Positions 22,521 to 37,000 of a stretch of DNA of 64,000 nucleotides are shown here, in pieces (within the stretch, counting starts at the first letter, position 1; each line of letters starts with the position of its first letter). A program made the position numbers and the translations under genes. This stretch comes from Arcuatula senhousia (Eukaryota; Mollusca; Bivalvia; Mytilida; Mytilidae): the NCBI GenBank assembly GCA_963971305.1, contig OZ020307.1, forward strand, positions 60,509,702 to 60,573,701. Direction: 5' to 3'. The notes under the pieces are model-generated. The model made no database searches and was not told the origin of the DNA. It worked only from the letters and a program-made list of their open reading frames with translations.

Positions 22521-22664
22521 TATTTCTATATCATGTTTTATTTTATTTTTTTAGAGTAACGTTATATTTTAGGGTTTAATTATGAGACTGTTTGTAAAAA
22601 GATTAATCTAAAAAGGAGAACTTTGAACACATGAGATTTTGTAAGTGTAAGTTTTACTTATAAA

Positions 22665-22915
22665 GAAGCAGAGGTACCAATGGGGTATCCGAATGTCAAA
22701 AGTCCGAAAGGACAGAGACAAAACTGGTAAACAACAACAAGAACGGGACAAAAACAGACAACACATAAAACATGGAAACCCAAAATAACTGAATATTAAT
22801 CAACAACGCGAACTACAGTCGAAACAAGAGTAAACTCAGGTGCTCCGGAAGATTAAGCAGTTCGTGCTTGCTATAGCACACCCGTCGCGTTGCCAATAGT
22901 CCATTCAACGTGTCA
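22665..22915 (-). mobile_element. Penelope-like element 3' tail
   Basis: The standard tail in minus orientation: 'cagaggtaccaatggggtat', then 'gaacgggacaaaaacagaca', ending in the 'cacccgtcgcgttgcc' block. Non-coding. Confidence 0.6.
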
Positions 22916-23480
22916 AAGGCAAGACAAGAAGAAAAAAAAAGTTTTAGAGATCAGAGTGCATTAGTTAAAAAGAAAATTTGGAAGCGTTTGACATTTTTGT
23001 CATTAAAAACTATAATAAAATATAAAAAAAAACTGTTTAAAAAAAGGCGAAACGAGAATACGTCAATGACTTTAACAAAGGTAATAAATGAAGAAAAATT
23101 CATAGGTTGCTGTGCATTTTTTCTTTACTTCAGACGTTTAAAGATGACCAATGTTGATAAGTTTGTTCATTTTTAGCCATTTTTGTCCAGATTTTGACAC
23201 TTTTCATGGAAAGATCAGTTTCGTTTATTAAACTTTTTCTTATACTTTCCGATAACTTGTATCACGTGAAAATGAATATATCAAGGTAAAAACAATGATA
23301 TGTACGTGTGGATATAAGGAAATTTTGTCCCATTTTCCTGTACTTTAGGGGCAGTTTTGGCGTTCCAAATTTCTTTAAATGCTAATTTTTATAATTTTCT
23401 AGCAGCTGATGGTTCAAACTTCATTTGTTTTGTGGTGTCCTATAGCCAAAATATCTAATCAAATGTTTTAGGAAGCAAAA
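22916..23480. repeat. Dispersed repeat shared with 16736-17440
   Basis: From about 23090 it matches 16720-17060 in order. The lysine-rich frame at 22910-23176 arises from an A-rich stretch and is not supported as a gene. Confidence 0.45.
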
Positions 23481-23539
23481 TTGAATGACTATTGAATATT
23501 TATTAACTGAGATGAATTTTTCCACCAAACCCCTATTTT

Positions 23540-24420
23540 AAAAAAAAAAGGTAATATCAAAACAACCGAACTTGAATGATCAATCTCATTGTCCAGAGAA
23601 AATGACACAAACGAATCATTATTACCGGAAAATTGGTGGGTCGCAGTGGTCCTGATTTGGTACAGGCATTTCAAACGAAATGATGGGTTAAACCAGGTTT
23701 TACGGCGCCAACATAGTTGTGAGACACAATAGGGATAATGAGGTGATCATCTCAGTATAGCAGACCAGTCAAACACTTATTAAAACAATTAATCACCATA
23801 TCTTTTAACTCAATTTTGAACTTTTCTACTAGTGGCTGATAACGAAGAAAGAATTTTTTTAGGGATCGTATGAGACGTATTTTTGATAGCCCTGCCCCAA
23901 AGTCAGTCACGAAGAAATCGTTTCTGATAAAAAAAATCTGTGAAATGTGTGCAAGCTCTGGCATATCGAATTGTGAAATATAAACAACGTATGTAGGGGA
24001 AGTAGGTATATTGCTCTGTAGATTAGAAAAAATAATAATTTGAAAATTCAAAACGTTTTTTTTTATCGTAAATTTTTGTACTGAGATGATCACCTGGGTC
24101 AAATTCGAGGTGCAAATCCAAGAAAGACGTGAAGTAATTTGATTCGGTGGTCTCTTTAATTTCCTATTCTGGAGGATATATTGAAGGAATCCATCTACCA
24201 GATAAAGTGTTATTGACAGAAAGGACATCATCAATATATCTGAATGTAAGATTAAATGACCTTGCCTCTTTCATCTTCTTGTTCTTTACGAGTCCCTGAA
24301 GAAATTCAGTCTCGTAAGAGTATAAAAACAAATCGGCAAGGAGAGGAGCACAGTTTATGCCCATTGGAATGCCGATTTGTTGTTAAAAAATCTCTCCTTC
24401 GACAATTCAACCTATAAATT
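23540..24420 (-). mobile_element. Penelope-like element relic with YIDD box
   Basis: The minus strand encodes INCAPLLADLFLYSYETEFL and then SFNLTFRYIDDVLSVNN, giving the conserved RT motif and the YIDD catalytic box. After a gap of lost sequence it continues with FFIRNDFF and RSLKKFFLRYQPLVEKFKIE, and the 3' non-coding region at 23540-23760. Frame breaks and an internal deletion of the palm/thumb region make it inactive. Confidence 0.75.
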
Positions 24421-24479
24421 CACCAGCAATTTAGGGCCTTAATTTGAAAAAAAAAACTACTTATTTAAAGTTCATTATT

Positions 24480-24920
24480 TTTTAATTCTATGGTTTACAT
24501 TTATTTTAAAAGTTCATTGTCATTGTTCATAATTATAAATTTTGAATAATTTCAAAGTTATTTACAAACGAGATTTAAACGAGACCAAAACAGGACTGAA
24601 TGCTGAATGCGGTTTTGTTGTTATATGTGTGTGTTTTATGTTGTTATGTGGTTTGTTTTGTTGTGATGATTTTTTGTCTGTCGGTTTTGTCTTTGTCTTC
24701 ACGGTTTTATGATACTGATTACCCCTTTGGTACACCTTTGATTCTACCAGAATACATCCTCAAATTCAACATTTAGTTTTAATTAGACAAAGCGTGCCAA
24801 CTTAAAAAAAATGAACATAACCTTTTATTTTATTTCGTGTTCGTTTCATCCTTTAGAAATCTGTGATATTGCCACGTTGTTCATTGTTCCGTTCTATGTA
24901 CAGCAATAAAATGTTCAGAG
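24480..24920 (+). repeat. Outer part of the duplicated fibrinogen-gene upstream region
   Basis: Matches 21215-21400 in order but is interrupted at about 24606-24755 by a Penelope-like 3' tail in plus orientation ('ttacccctttggtaca' end). The copy resumes at 27600 after a LINE insertion. Confidence 0.6.
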
Positions 24921-24959
24921 TAAAATTGAGCATTTTAGTCCTTCTGGTGTTTTCCACTC

Positions 24960-27450
24960 GAGTCTAGGTGTGTTCCAGAAGGACAAACTAAGTCCAAATT
25001 TATTTAATGTTTTTGTTATTGATACCACAAAATCATTCGACTCACAGTGTCATCCTATTAAACTTGGGTTAAGAGACACAAGTTGTTAAATGTATGCTGA
25101 TGACCTTATACTCCTATCTGAATCTGCAGAGGGTTTAAAACAGTGTATGGAAAAGACATATACATTATTTTCCTCCAATGGGCTAGATATGTAGTATATT
25201 AAATCTAAGATGGTGGTCTTCAACAAATGTGGTCGGCATTTGTCTTTTAGGTTCAATATACACTTCAAAGAGATTGAATCTGTTCGTAACTATAATTACC
25301 TAGGTGTTCAACTTAGCCAAAATAGGGTTTTCAAGACAGCCCTTTTGGATCTTACAAAAAGAGCACAAAAAGCATTTTTAAGCTCAGTAGTTTATTCAAA
25401 AGCTCTCCTTGCTTTTTGAAACTTTTATGTATGTTTTAACCACATGATAAAACATGTGGCTCTTTATGCCTCACATGTTATTGGTATTTTTGATATTTAA
25501 AAAAGCGAACGGGTGCAATGAGGAAAATTTACTTGAAAAAAACTATGAATCCTTCAATGTAAATAAGTAGACTGTTAATAAGAAGACTTGTAAACTAGCC
25601 CTATATGGGGAATTAGGTCACTTTCCTTTATATTTTGACACTGTGATGTCAATGATTAAATTTTGGTCTAGATTTTATGATGACAAAACTAAAGATAAGT
25701 TAATAAATGGTGCTTTAAATGAAAACATTACTATGGTAAAAAAATAAGCCATCAATGCTTGTTTTGTTGTGTAAAACTCTTTTTAGAGAAACTTGGTTAT
25801 GTTATGGATTCGTTTTTAATACTGAAAGAGCAATCGAGGGCAGAATGATGTCAGATATTAAAAAAAAATTGCAAAGTATGTACCATAATAGTTTCGCTTT
25901 AAAACTTGGATAAAAGTGATAGACTAAGGTCTTACAGAATATTTAAAAAAAGACTTTCGTTTTGAAAACTACTTTATAAACACTTAACACAAGTTATTTT
26001 CCTTTTCGTTTTTCGTTTTTCAAAATTTATACAGTTAACATATATGGAAACATACATATAAAAACCATTTTCCTTTTCGTGATTCATTTTCCTTTTTAAT
26101 GTTTTTTCAATTTTTTTTATTCGTTTTTTTTTCTTATTTTCTATTTTGAATAGGAAAATGACCCATTTTCCATTTCTTTATTCATTTTCCTATTCAAAAT
26201 CGAAAAGGAAAATTAAAAACGAAAAGGAGAATGGGTCATTTTCCTATTCAAAATCGAAAAGGAAAATGAAAAACGAAAAGGAAAACGGGTCATTTTCCTA
26301 TTCAAAATCAAATAAAAAAAAAATTGAAAAGGAAAATGAATAACGAAAAAGAAAAGGGGCCATTTTCCTTTTCAAAATCGAAAAGAAAAATGAAAAAGGA
26401 AAAGGAAAATGGGTCATTTTTCTATTCAAAATAAAAATAAGAAAAATCGAGAAAAAAAATTTTGAAAAAAAAAATTAAAAAGGAAAATGAATAACGAAAA
26501 GGAAAATGGGCCATTTTCCTATTCAAAATCGAAAAAAGGAAAATGAAAAACGAAAAGAAAAATGAACAACGAAAAGGAAAAAGAGTCATTTTCCTATTCA
26601 AAATCGGAAAGGAAAACGAAAAACGAAAAGGAAAATGGGTCATTTTCCTATTAAAAATCGAAAAGGAAAATGAAAATCGAAAAGGAAAGTGAAAAACGAA
26701 AAGGAAAATGAATAACGAAAAGAAAAATAGTTTTTATATGTATGTTTCAATATATGTTAACTGTATTCATATAAATTTTGAAAAAAACGAAAAACGAAAA
26801 CGAAAAGGAAAATCACCTGTGTTAGGTTTTTTAAACTCTTGGACAGAGTAAGTATGTCTAGACTTCGAGCTGGTAGTCATCAAGTTCATTTAGAAACTTG
26901 TAGATATACTACACCAAAAACTGAGGTAGAAAATAGAATTTGCAAAATCTGTAATTTGAACCTTATTTAGGATGAAAAACACTTTTTCATTGTTTGTCCA
27001 ACATTTAACGATAGCAGAAACGAACTTCTAGATAATTTTTTAAATAATTTTGACACAGACGATTTAAGAACAGAATCAAATTCTTGTGGCTTCTTAGTAA
27101 TGAAGATTCTTCAGTTTGTAAAAATGTTGCAAAATTATAAACCATTGCTCTTTATTGAAAAACACAAACTTACCAATTGCGTTTTTTTTTAGTATACAAA
27201 TGTACTTTACTGTCATGACTGTTATGTTGCTATGTAACTGTTTGTATTTCTAGTTATATTTTATCTTTTGTATTGGGCTTATTGATACCATTTTTACATA
27301 AATTATACTGGAGTTGTCCCTTTTGGAGCTCAAACTTAATCTTACCGATTAATATTTTATCATTGGTATTGTTTCTTATATCATTGTTCCTATCATTGTA
27401 ACTTTTATATACATGTTCATTTATGAGCTTTCTTTCAATAAATATTTCTG
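24960..27450 (+). mobile_element. Non-LTR retrotransposon relic interrupted by a foldback element
   Basis: The plus strand begins with a VFQKDKLSPNLFNVFV-like motif, then MYADDLILLSESAEGL with the YADD box, then YNYLGVQL. After further decay and the insertion at 25986-26826 it ends with a zinc-knuckle-like region (ENRICKICNLN, then DEKHFFIVCPTF) as in LINE C-termini. Stops occur throughout. The 3' non-coding end runs to about 27450. It sits inside the region upstream of the fibrinogen-related gene. Confidence 0.8.
25986..26826. mobile_element. Foldback element with purine-rich internal array
   Basis: The outer about 100 bases are inverted repeats: left TAACACAAGTTATTTTCC and right GGAAAATCACCTGTGTTA, continuing through 'cagttaacatatat' and 'acatacatataaaaac' on both sides. 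Between them, about 600 bases consist of 'gaaaaggaaaatg', 'cgaaaaggaaaatga' and 'cattttcctattcaaaatcg' variants in both orientations. It lies within the LINE frame, so it inserted after the LINE. Long Lys- or Phe-rich frames here are artefacts of the repeat. Confidence 0.8.
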
Positions 27451-27599
27451 ATTTCTGTATAGCCGGACCGTTAACAGTGCATGATATGTCGTTTTCTAAT
27501 AAATTATATATTATTATAGCTTTCTACTATTTACCAATTTTGCCATTATGATAATATTTGTCTAATTATTACTCATGTCTTTGGAATTTCAGATGTTCG

Positions 27600-28061
27600 A
27601 GAAATGATGATAATGATGATGATGATGTTTCAGTGCATGGCTCATTAGACAGTAGAACAATCCAATGAACATTAACACATAGGTGCATGCATACATACAA
27701 TGATCCCCCTGAAGGAATTTATTTCATCCGAAAGAATCCGTTTGGCTATGCACCGTGTCTAGGCAAATATCGAATTGTTCATAAAACAATGAATATAAAT
27801 GAAATAATAATCATTTAGTTTTATTCTTTTAATAAATATATATTTTCATTTGCTTTTTATTGTCTGGTTTAATGTAGAGTTAATATAAAGCAATTTGTAT
27901 TCTTCCATTTCATACTTTGTTTTATCTTTGCATTTTTATTTGATCATTAAGTAGGTATAAATACACATTTTTGTATAGAGCTAAACAGACATTTATCTAT
28001 ACCCGCAAGAAGTGCTATCCGTAGTGATACATGACATACTTCTCTCTTGATCGTTTTATTA
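27600..28061 (+). promoter_or_regulatory. Promoter and 5' untranslated region of the fibrinogen-related gene
   Basis: A TATAAATAC box at 27956-27964 lies about 100 bases before the ATG at 28062. The region is conserved in the truncated upstream copy (21480-21860) but there the TATA position reads 'gtgaaaataaac'. The block 'atttcatccgaaagaatccg' at about 27720 is unchanged between copies and could include a control site; that is inference. Confidence 0.6.
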
Positions 28062-31000
28062 ATGGCGTATTTTATTCTAGTAGTACTTTGTGTGCTGATA
28101 AACGTTTACAGTTGTGTTGGAACCGATGGTAAAACAAAAAAAGGAATCGTGAATCCTGTTTTCGAAGACATAAATGAGAGCAGCGACGTTATCCATGAGA
28201 TCATCAGTGATGGTGTGATCAACTGTGTGATGCTTTGTTCAGATAACGATGTCTGCAAATCGGTATCCTATAATAAATTAGATAGCAGATGCCGTTTGTT
28301 TTCCAAGGATTTCACCGACCAAGCACCGACTGGACCATATGAAACAGGATGGATTCATTTGGACTTAACGTTAGGTATCTTATAATCATACTATTTGATG
28401 TTTTATGAAGTTTCATTTTCCGTGGTCTTTTGACGTAATAAAAAGTTATAAAAACTACCTAGCTGGAGTAATATATGTATTATGTCCACTAAAAAAACTA
28501 AAGAGAAACGTACAGAAGACATTAGATATCACAATCATCTCAATACAACAAACAGTCAATAGATAATTAAAACAATCGCATATTATTTTCTCACATAATT
28601 TTGAATTTTTGTACATTTGCTGGCGACTCCTATTTAAGGTTCCTACCAACGCTCACAAAATATGTTAACGTATAGTTTTGCATTACATAATAATGTTAAT
28701 ATATATGTAGCTTTACAACGTGATCGAATTAATTATGAAATTTCTAACATCAAGAGGCATAAATTCAATTTATGTAATGGCGAGGCTTGCCGAGCGATTA
28801 AAATAACAAATTTATTGCCCGAGATGTTAGAACTTTTAAAATGATCGAGAAATAAGTTGTAAAGTATTTTTGATATAATTTTATAGTGAAAACTCATGAA
28901 GATTTTCTTCATTTAAAATGATCGAGAAATAAGTTGTAGAATGTTTTTCACTCATGTCTACAATTGAAAAATTGCAAAAGGCTGCTCATCAATTGCACGT
29001 GGACACTGAGAACAATTTCTCTCAAGAGGTGAAACATACTTTTTTCTGCAATCGGCTGAGAGGTTGATAAATCGGATTAAGATCAGAAAAATATATCTAT
29101 TACTTTTTTCTGGTTTCCCAAATGGTAATTAAAAAGTATACACAAATCATTTGCATAAGCATTTGTAAAGTAAAATAAAATAGCATTTTGTTGGTAAACA
29201 TATATAAGAATGAATCTAACTTTGTGTTAATTGAAATGATTTTCTTAGCTTTGTGTTTTTTTGTTGATTCATTATAAACTAACACATAGTTACAATACTG
29301 TTCATAAAAATGTCCTAAAATGATAATTTTCCTTTCGGTATTTACAACACCATATTCCATATTGTAATGTGTTGTCAATGTCCACTTCCAATGGCAAGCT
29401 TGGGGTTAGTGGTTCTGAAATTGTATTAAAGATGGGATTTATTTTACCAGCTCCACTTTACTGCGCTGAAGTCCAGTCTCGAGGACACTCTAATTCTGGA
29501 CTGTATAACATAACAATAGGCGGGAAGCAGGTACCAGTTTGGTGTGACCTAGAAACAGAAGGAGGAGGATGGACGGTACATGTTCTTTGTCACATTATAT
29601 ATAAGATTTTTACCAGTAATAACAAAACAACCTAATTCGGATGATCAATTTCAAATGTCTTATAAAAAAGTGTGTGTGTGTATGTGTGTAACATGTATAC
29701 TTATTTGGTATTTTGCATGACATTAAAACTACACACAACATTTTAATTTTAATATGCAAATGAAATGCTGTTGTATGTTAGTGCAGAACATCAAAACGAC
29801 TCTGTATGAACGCGGCTTAAACTTTTAACATTTAGTTATAACCTTTTGATATAGACGAGATAATTAACCAATTCTTTTCTTTATTTTGATTAAAATTACC
29901 GATGCACTGTAGGTATTTCAGCGTAGGTCTGACCGATCTGTAGACTTTGATAGAGACTGGAACGACTATGTAGCAGGATTTGGTGATCCTTCCACAGAAT
30001 ACTGGATCGGTATGTTGAAAATGTGAACAAATGTCATTTTGTGTGAAATCGTGTTTTGAATTATTTAGATTATAAGAAATTAAGACAAGTGTGTATATCT
30101 GAAATTTTGGATTTTTAAAACATTTTTTTTTAATACTCAACGAATATTTTTAAGTTTGACTTTTTTGAAGGGAAAAAAGTCTTGTATCAAAAAATCACAA
30201 AACACACTTTTCATATGTTTAAAATAAATTAAGTGATTCAATGATCAAGACCACGAAACATAAGAAGAGATTTATTATGTGAATTGATGCTACGTGTTTT
30301 CATAAAAATTTCAATTTTTATAGGTCTAATAAATAAAAGTCTACAACAAAGTTCAGGATTAATATTGATGATGTACAATTAATAAAGTACCAGGGCCAGA
30401 TGTTTTAAATTTGTTATGGTTTTGTCTTAAATTATATAGTTTTATTGTTTAATTGCTATTTCAAAATTAAACTATTTGTTAACATTATCAATTCTAAATA
30501 AATAAAACAATGTTTTTATGTTTTTGTTTATATTCAATAAAACATAACTAAATTCACATGACTACATGTACGTTTTCAGAACTGTTTAATTGCAAGAAAA
30601 AAAGCCGTCCGACATTACATGTTTGTAGGTGTACTTAAACTAAATTAAGTACATAATTTGATAAATTTTAATAAGTATTGAATACAATAAATATTTTAAA
30701 GTGAAAGTTATTACAATTTTTACATAAAAAATCATATCATTCTTCTTTATTGTTTGAATAAAAGTAAACATTAATCAACTGGATAAAATAATGAAATGAG
30801 TATGCAAGTTGCAAAAGTGTATTTGAATTGACAACCGATTAATTAACATGCAATCTTGATCACTGTCTAAAATTCTGTCTAAATCGGACTTGTCCTCTGT
30901 TCAGGTCAGCTCTGGACAGCCCTCGGTCTGCTTTTAGCTGACCAGACCTGAGGACATGTCAGGTTTAAGCTGACCTTACTTGTGGTCAGGCCGCGTCTTA

Positions 31001-34000
31001 TCCATTTTTAAATGCAGACCTGACCAGAAAAGCGGACCACTGTCTCCTTTGAACTGACTAAAGTTAAGTCTATGGACAGCTATAGCTTACCAGAAAATCT
31101 GACCAAGAGTCTGCTTTAAGTTTTGTACAGGTTAGGACTGGACCCGTTTGTACCATACCAAATACAGTATAGCAGGTTATTTTTGCAGTGTTTTAATTTT
31201 CGCAGATCAACGACAAGCACGAAAATAAAACCCGCGAAATACTTTTTTTAAGCTAAAGACAGTTATTTTCTTAGGTATGATTCCTATTCTGCTTTAAGGC
31301 TTAGTGGATAACTATTCTTTCTCTTAGTAAATTATAAAGCTAATTAATATGTAAATTATTAATTATGAATATTCTTCAATCAATCTTTTATAGTTTTATT
31401 AATACACGCAATCCACAAATATTAAAGTTCAAAAGAGTTAGAAGCTTGTACACCCAATTTCAACTAATTATTGAATATCAATAGTGATAGAAAACAGTTA
31501 CATAGAATAAACACCTCAATTAATGTTAATTGATCACAATTTACCTTTTATTTTCTAAAAGAAACCAGAACATCTATATATATTGTGTATGCTCCATGAA
31601 CGAATCGCGAAAATTAAACCTGCAAAAATTTTTGAGGTACTTTCTGCTTCTTAAATCGCGAAAATTTACCCCCACGAAAATAACCCGCTATACGGTAGCT
31701 TGTTGCTACTTTTAATGATTTCTTTAAATAAACATTTATATCACTATAAGCCGAAACGGATTCACAAACTAAAATCGAATCCGCAACAGAAATTGAAACC
31801 TAAACCTGAAGTATGTAACGCTAATGCTGTGTCATTATCGTCATATCTTAACTTGTGATGTTAAAAGAACGTTTTATTCGGTTTTATCATTTTACTTTTT
31901 GGCAAGGTATTATCATGGTATATGGTTTGATTATTGTGTTTTGCACTTGTGTTAGAAATGGAGAAACTAAGATGAAACATTGAAAAGTCTGAAAGGGCTA
32001 AGATGAATTTATTAAACACACGAGTATAACACAATTATACAAGAACAAACAAAACTATTGAACATCAATCAGCAACGCAAACTTCAGTCGTATACGATTA
32101 TTTGTGTTGTTTCGTTCATTAATAAACGATTTGAAGAAGTATATTCATACTTTCAAGATTGAGATATATTACCTTGTCTTAGACCTAAAATTTAATTATG
32201 GAAAAATAAGAGTTATAGTTAGTCATATATGTATACTATTTCTTAGCGTTTTGTTTTTTCATGTTTTTGTGTTAGTGATAGTCTTAACTATTCTGCCAAT
32301 GATTGAATTGTTTTTTACTTGTCGATAAATTTTGACGGACTTGCAGAGAAAACAAGGGTTCCTTGGACATCCACAAAATGCATTGACATACAAATCGGTG
32401 TATAAAATGATACGAAAAAGAAAATATATTTTTTTATTATCTTTATTTGTCAAGAAATCAACATTTAAATGATTTGTGACATAATTATATACATATATGA
32501 CAATAAACAAAAAAAGAAAACATCAAGTCTTTGAGTCTCCTGTCCTCAGTTCTGATGACTGTTTTATAAAGGAGGCAAATACAAACCTACCAAAGTCAAA
32601 TGATAAATCTAAAATATTGAAGAAAAAAGAAAAAAAACAAAGCAAAATCTCATCCGAAAAATTAATTATTGCATGAGGTCCCACTATAGTCAAAATCTAG
32701 GACATGCATTCCCTATGTACATTTGAAAATAATTATACAGAAAAATTAGAAATAATATATAACATATTGACTTCAAAACAAGATTTTAGCTTATTTTCTA
32801 GTGCAAGCTAGTGATATTTTGTTGAAAATTTCATTAAGATTAACACAATACTGATGGAGAAACTAAGATGAAACATTGAAAAGTCTGAAAGGGCTAAGAT
32901 GAATTTATTAAACACACGAGTATAACACAATTATACAAGAACAAACAAAACTATTGAACATCAATCAGCAACGCAAACTTCAGTCGTATACGATTATTTG
33001 TGTTGTTTCGTTCATTAATAAACGATTTGAAGAAGTATATTCATACTTTCAAGATTGAGATATATTACCTTGTCTTAGACCTAAAATTTAATTATGGAAA
33101 AATAAGAGTTATAGTTAGTCATATATGTATACTATTTCTTAGCGTTTTGTTTTTTCATGTTTTTGTGTTAGTGATAGTCTTAACTATTCTGCCAATGATT
33201 GAATTGTTTTTTACTTGTCGATAAATTTTGACGGACTTGCAGAGAAAACAAGGGTTCCTTGGACATCCACAAAATGCATTGACATACAAATCGGTGTATA
33301 AAATGATACGAAAAAGAAAATACATTTTTTTATTATCTTTATTTGTCAAGAAATCAACATTTAAATGATTTGTGACATAATTATATACATATATGACAAT
33401 AAACAAAAAAAGAAAACATCAAGTCTTTGAGTCTCCTGTCCTCAGTTCTGATGACTGTTTTATAAAGGAGGCAAATACAAACCTACCAAAGTCAGATGAT
33501 AAATCTAAAATATTGAAGAAAAAAGAAAAAAAACAAAGCAAAATCTCATCCGAAAAATTAATTATTGCATGAGGTCCCACTATAGTCAAAATCTAGGACA
33601 TGCATTCCCTATGTACATTTGAAAATAATTATACAGAAAAATTAGAAATAATATATAACATATTGACTTCAAAACAAGATTTTAGCTTATTTTCTAGTGC
33701 AAGCTAGTGATATTTTGTTGAAAATTTCATTAAGATTAACACAATACTGATTTTTGTTTGAAAAAAAATCACAAAAGTCAAACGCACTCTAACTTGGATT
33801 AATTTTTATTTCAATTTTATCTAATTAAAATACAATTTTTGAACAAAATACATCTAGATCTAGCTTGTACTAGATGTACCAGAAAGGAACCAATTGAAGT
33901 AGTTACTAAAGAAATAACTGTTTTCAAATTTCCTGCCTAATTCTTTTCAAATAAGTCCTGACATTAGACAGACAAGACAGGGTTTATGTCCACACAAGAA

Positions 34001-37000
34001 ACAAAAGAATTCTACGGTCATGACTTGATACAGGCAAACCTGAGAAATTAAAGACCGCAACAATCCTTACCTGATACAGACATTCATCAAATATTTGGTT
34101 AAGTCGGGTATTTTATAGGGTTCGGTAGTAACACGAACCATCCCTGTTCAATTGTTATCTGAGGTTTTGCTAGTTACACAAAATATTTCCTTCCATTGTG
34201 AACTGATATTAGTGTTCGGTATTAACACATTGCATTTCTCTTCTATTACGATCTAAGTGTTCCGTAGTAAGACAAAACATCCATGTTCTATTGCGATCTT
34301 TGAGTTCGGTAGTAACACACAAGAAAACACTGCAGTGAGATACATCTTATGTGACCTTAGAGTTCGACAGTACCTCAAAACAAAACTCAGACGAGAAAAC
34401 TTTTAGTGAGATAATCGTATTTGCACAACAAACAGACAAAATTGAATAAAACAACCAAGAATCATTTCATCTGATATAAAAATTAAATTTTCTGGCAATA
34501 ACAAATATAGATAGGTGCACACATAGCCTGTACGAAAGGTTAACTTGAAAAGGAAACATGAAGTTAACGTAAAATTCACTTGTTACTGGTCATGCCACTA
34601 TTTTGAGCAGACGCGCAACTGGTTCCAAATTAAGTTAAAAAGCGGTCATAATTTCACGTTTGCGTTTAAAAGCAGTTGCTTTTCTAAGATTGGTCTAGTC
34701 AAGTTAACTTTGTGACAGATGTGCTTTATTTAATGAAGATTTCACAAGATGTGTTTCATATTTAACCAATGAAACAGTCATCGTAATTTATTTTTAATGT
34801 TATTAGCAGTTTTTTATATAACAAATACAAATGACAACAAAGTTCCAGACAATAAATTTTGCTACGCCTGACGCGCGTTTCGTCTATTCAAGACTCATCA
34901 GAGGCGCTCTACCAAAAATATTGAAAATGCCAAACACTGTATGAATATGAAGAGCATAGAACAGTATAACCAAATATACCAAACTGGGGAACCAAATTAT
35001 TACTAAGATATTCAACCTATGTCTGGGGTAGGAAGAACCTTAGGGTTTAGACAATTTTGAAATTTAGACGGATAATTTAAAGCTTTGATGTATTTTCCAA
35101 CTCAAGTGTTGGTGCCGGAGCGGGCTAACCTCGGGGAATTTAAACTCCACCAGCAGCGCTAACCTTCACGTGTGTTCGAAATACAAATGACAACAAAGTT
35201 CCAGACAATAAATTTTGCTACGCCTGACGCGCGTTTCGTCTATTCAAGACTCATCAGAGGCGCTCTACCAAAAATATTGAAAATGCCAAACACTGTATGA
35301 ATATGAAGAGCATAGAACAGTATAACCAAATATACCAAACTGGGGAACCAAATTATTACTAAGATATTCAACCTATGTCTGGGGTAGGAAGAACCTTATG
35401 GTTTAGACAATTTTGAAATTTAGACGGATAAAAATTGAATTGTAGTATGCTTTATTAGAGTCTAATAAGAGCAGACCTTTTACCATGACTGGTCTGATTA
35501 GAGCAGTCACGACTTTATGACTTTTTATGACCAGTTATAAAAGCTGTAGCAAGTCTTCCTTGACCATTCGTGGTTAACGCAAGATAACTTTATTCTTCCG
35601 TTTTTGTTTATTTTCTATGACAGACAGCCCAGGACAGACAGGATCATGTGACCGTTTCTGTCATAGAGAAATCAACCAATCAAAAACCTTTAAAAGAATA
35701 GTTCGTAAAAATTGAAAGGTCAATGAATAAATTAATTATATGTCGTCGGTTTTATTGGTCGCGCATTAACTCAATATATGCAAATTTAATTTTTGCGCAT
35801 TAATTCAATATATGCCAATTGGATTTTGACCTCGTTATATTCATTCATGAAATTATTTTTTTCACTGTTAAAAACGAAAGAAATATGTTCTTACACTCGT
35901 TATCTATTGAAGATCGGGAATTTCTTCCATTTCCATTTGTGCTCAACTCGTGAAAAGACGGAATTTCTTACACTCGTGGAAGAAATCTCTGATCTTCAAT
36001 AAAGACTCGTGTAAGAACCTATTAATGTCTGCTAAAGCAGACATGAGCAGACATGGAAAGCAGACACAAAGTAAACCTTTTGTACAGGTTTTGTGTGCAC
36101 CAATTTGCATATTGAAAGAAAAAAAACACTCAGTCTACTACAGCCACGAAAACACTTAAATTATTTATCAGAATACTTAATTATAGGTAATTGCTAGTAC
36201 ATTAAACAAATGAATTGGAATGCTTGTCTTTTGTGATTTTTCTGAATTGCAGCTTGATTGTGGGTTATGTCGCGTACTCTTATTCCACATATGATTGTTT
36301 TCTATAATACTTGTCGACTCGGGTAATATGTGTTAATATTAACGAGAATTTGAAATGTTAACGTTTAACATTTAATCGTTTTTTTTTTTCTGAAAAGTTA
36401 ATTTCAGTTTAAGTTACGATTTCGGTATCGGTTTTGATTTCGTTCTACCTTAATTATATTGATAATGTATATTAATTATATGTATAAATTAAAGAAAATG
36501 TAATTAAATTTGAAAAAAAAACAATCTAGTTTTATACTAAAGTTTTCACAATTTGTTTTGCGATATATGCAGTGTACCATCATTAAAGAATGGTTATTAT
36601 CAAATTTCGTTTAAGGAAACGATGCCTTGAATGTCTTAACAAGTTCAGGGACCAACGAGTTAATGATACTTATGGAGACTTGGAACAGAACTTGGTGGCA
36701 TGCGCGTTACTCAAATTTCTGGGTAAATGATGGTACAGATAAATACCGACTTCATGTTGATGGCTACAGTGGAACAGCAGGTACATTTTATTTTCCATTA
36801 ATTTTTGTGTTCTTCATTTACAACCACCTTGAACTTATTTCGAAACACTGATTTACAGTTTAGCATTTAATGTGATGTTAATGTAAAAATCTTTATTTCA
36901 GGTGACAGTCTATGGTATCATTCCGGACAACAGTTTAGCACACGTGACCAAGATAATGACAGTTGGCCTTATAGATGTAACCCTGTCTGGTATTCTGGTG

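Noticed and set aside
26146..26643. Lys/Asn/Ser-rich and Phe-rich open frames
   Set aside because: They arise from the purine/pyrimidine array of the foldback element; no start context, domain or splice support.
32104..33406. Identical 74- and 83-codon frames
   Set aside because: Identity is explained by the 896-bp duplication; no domain, and they lie in an intron.
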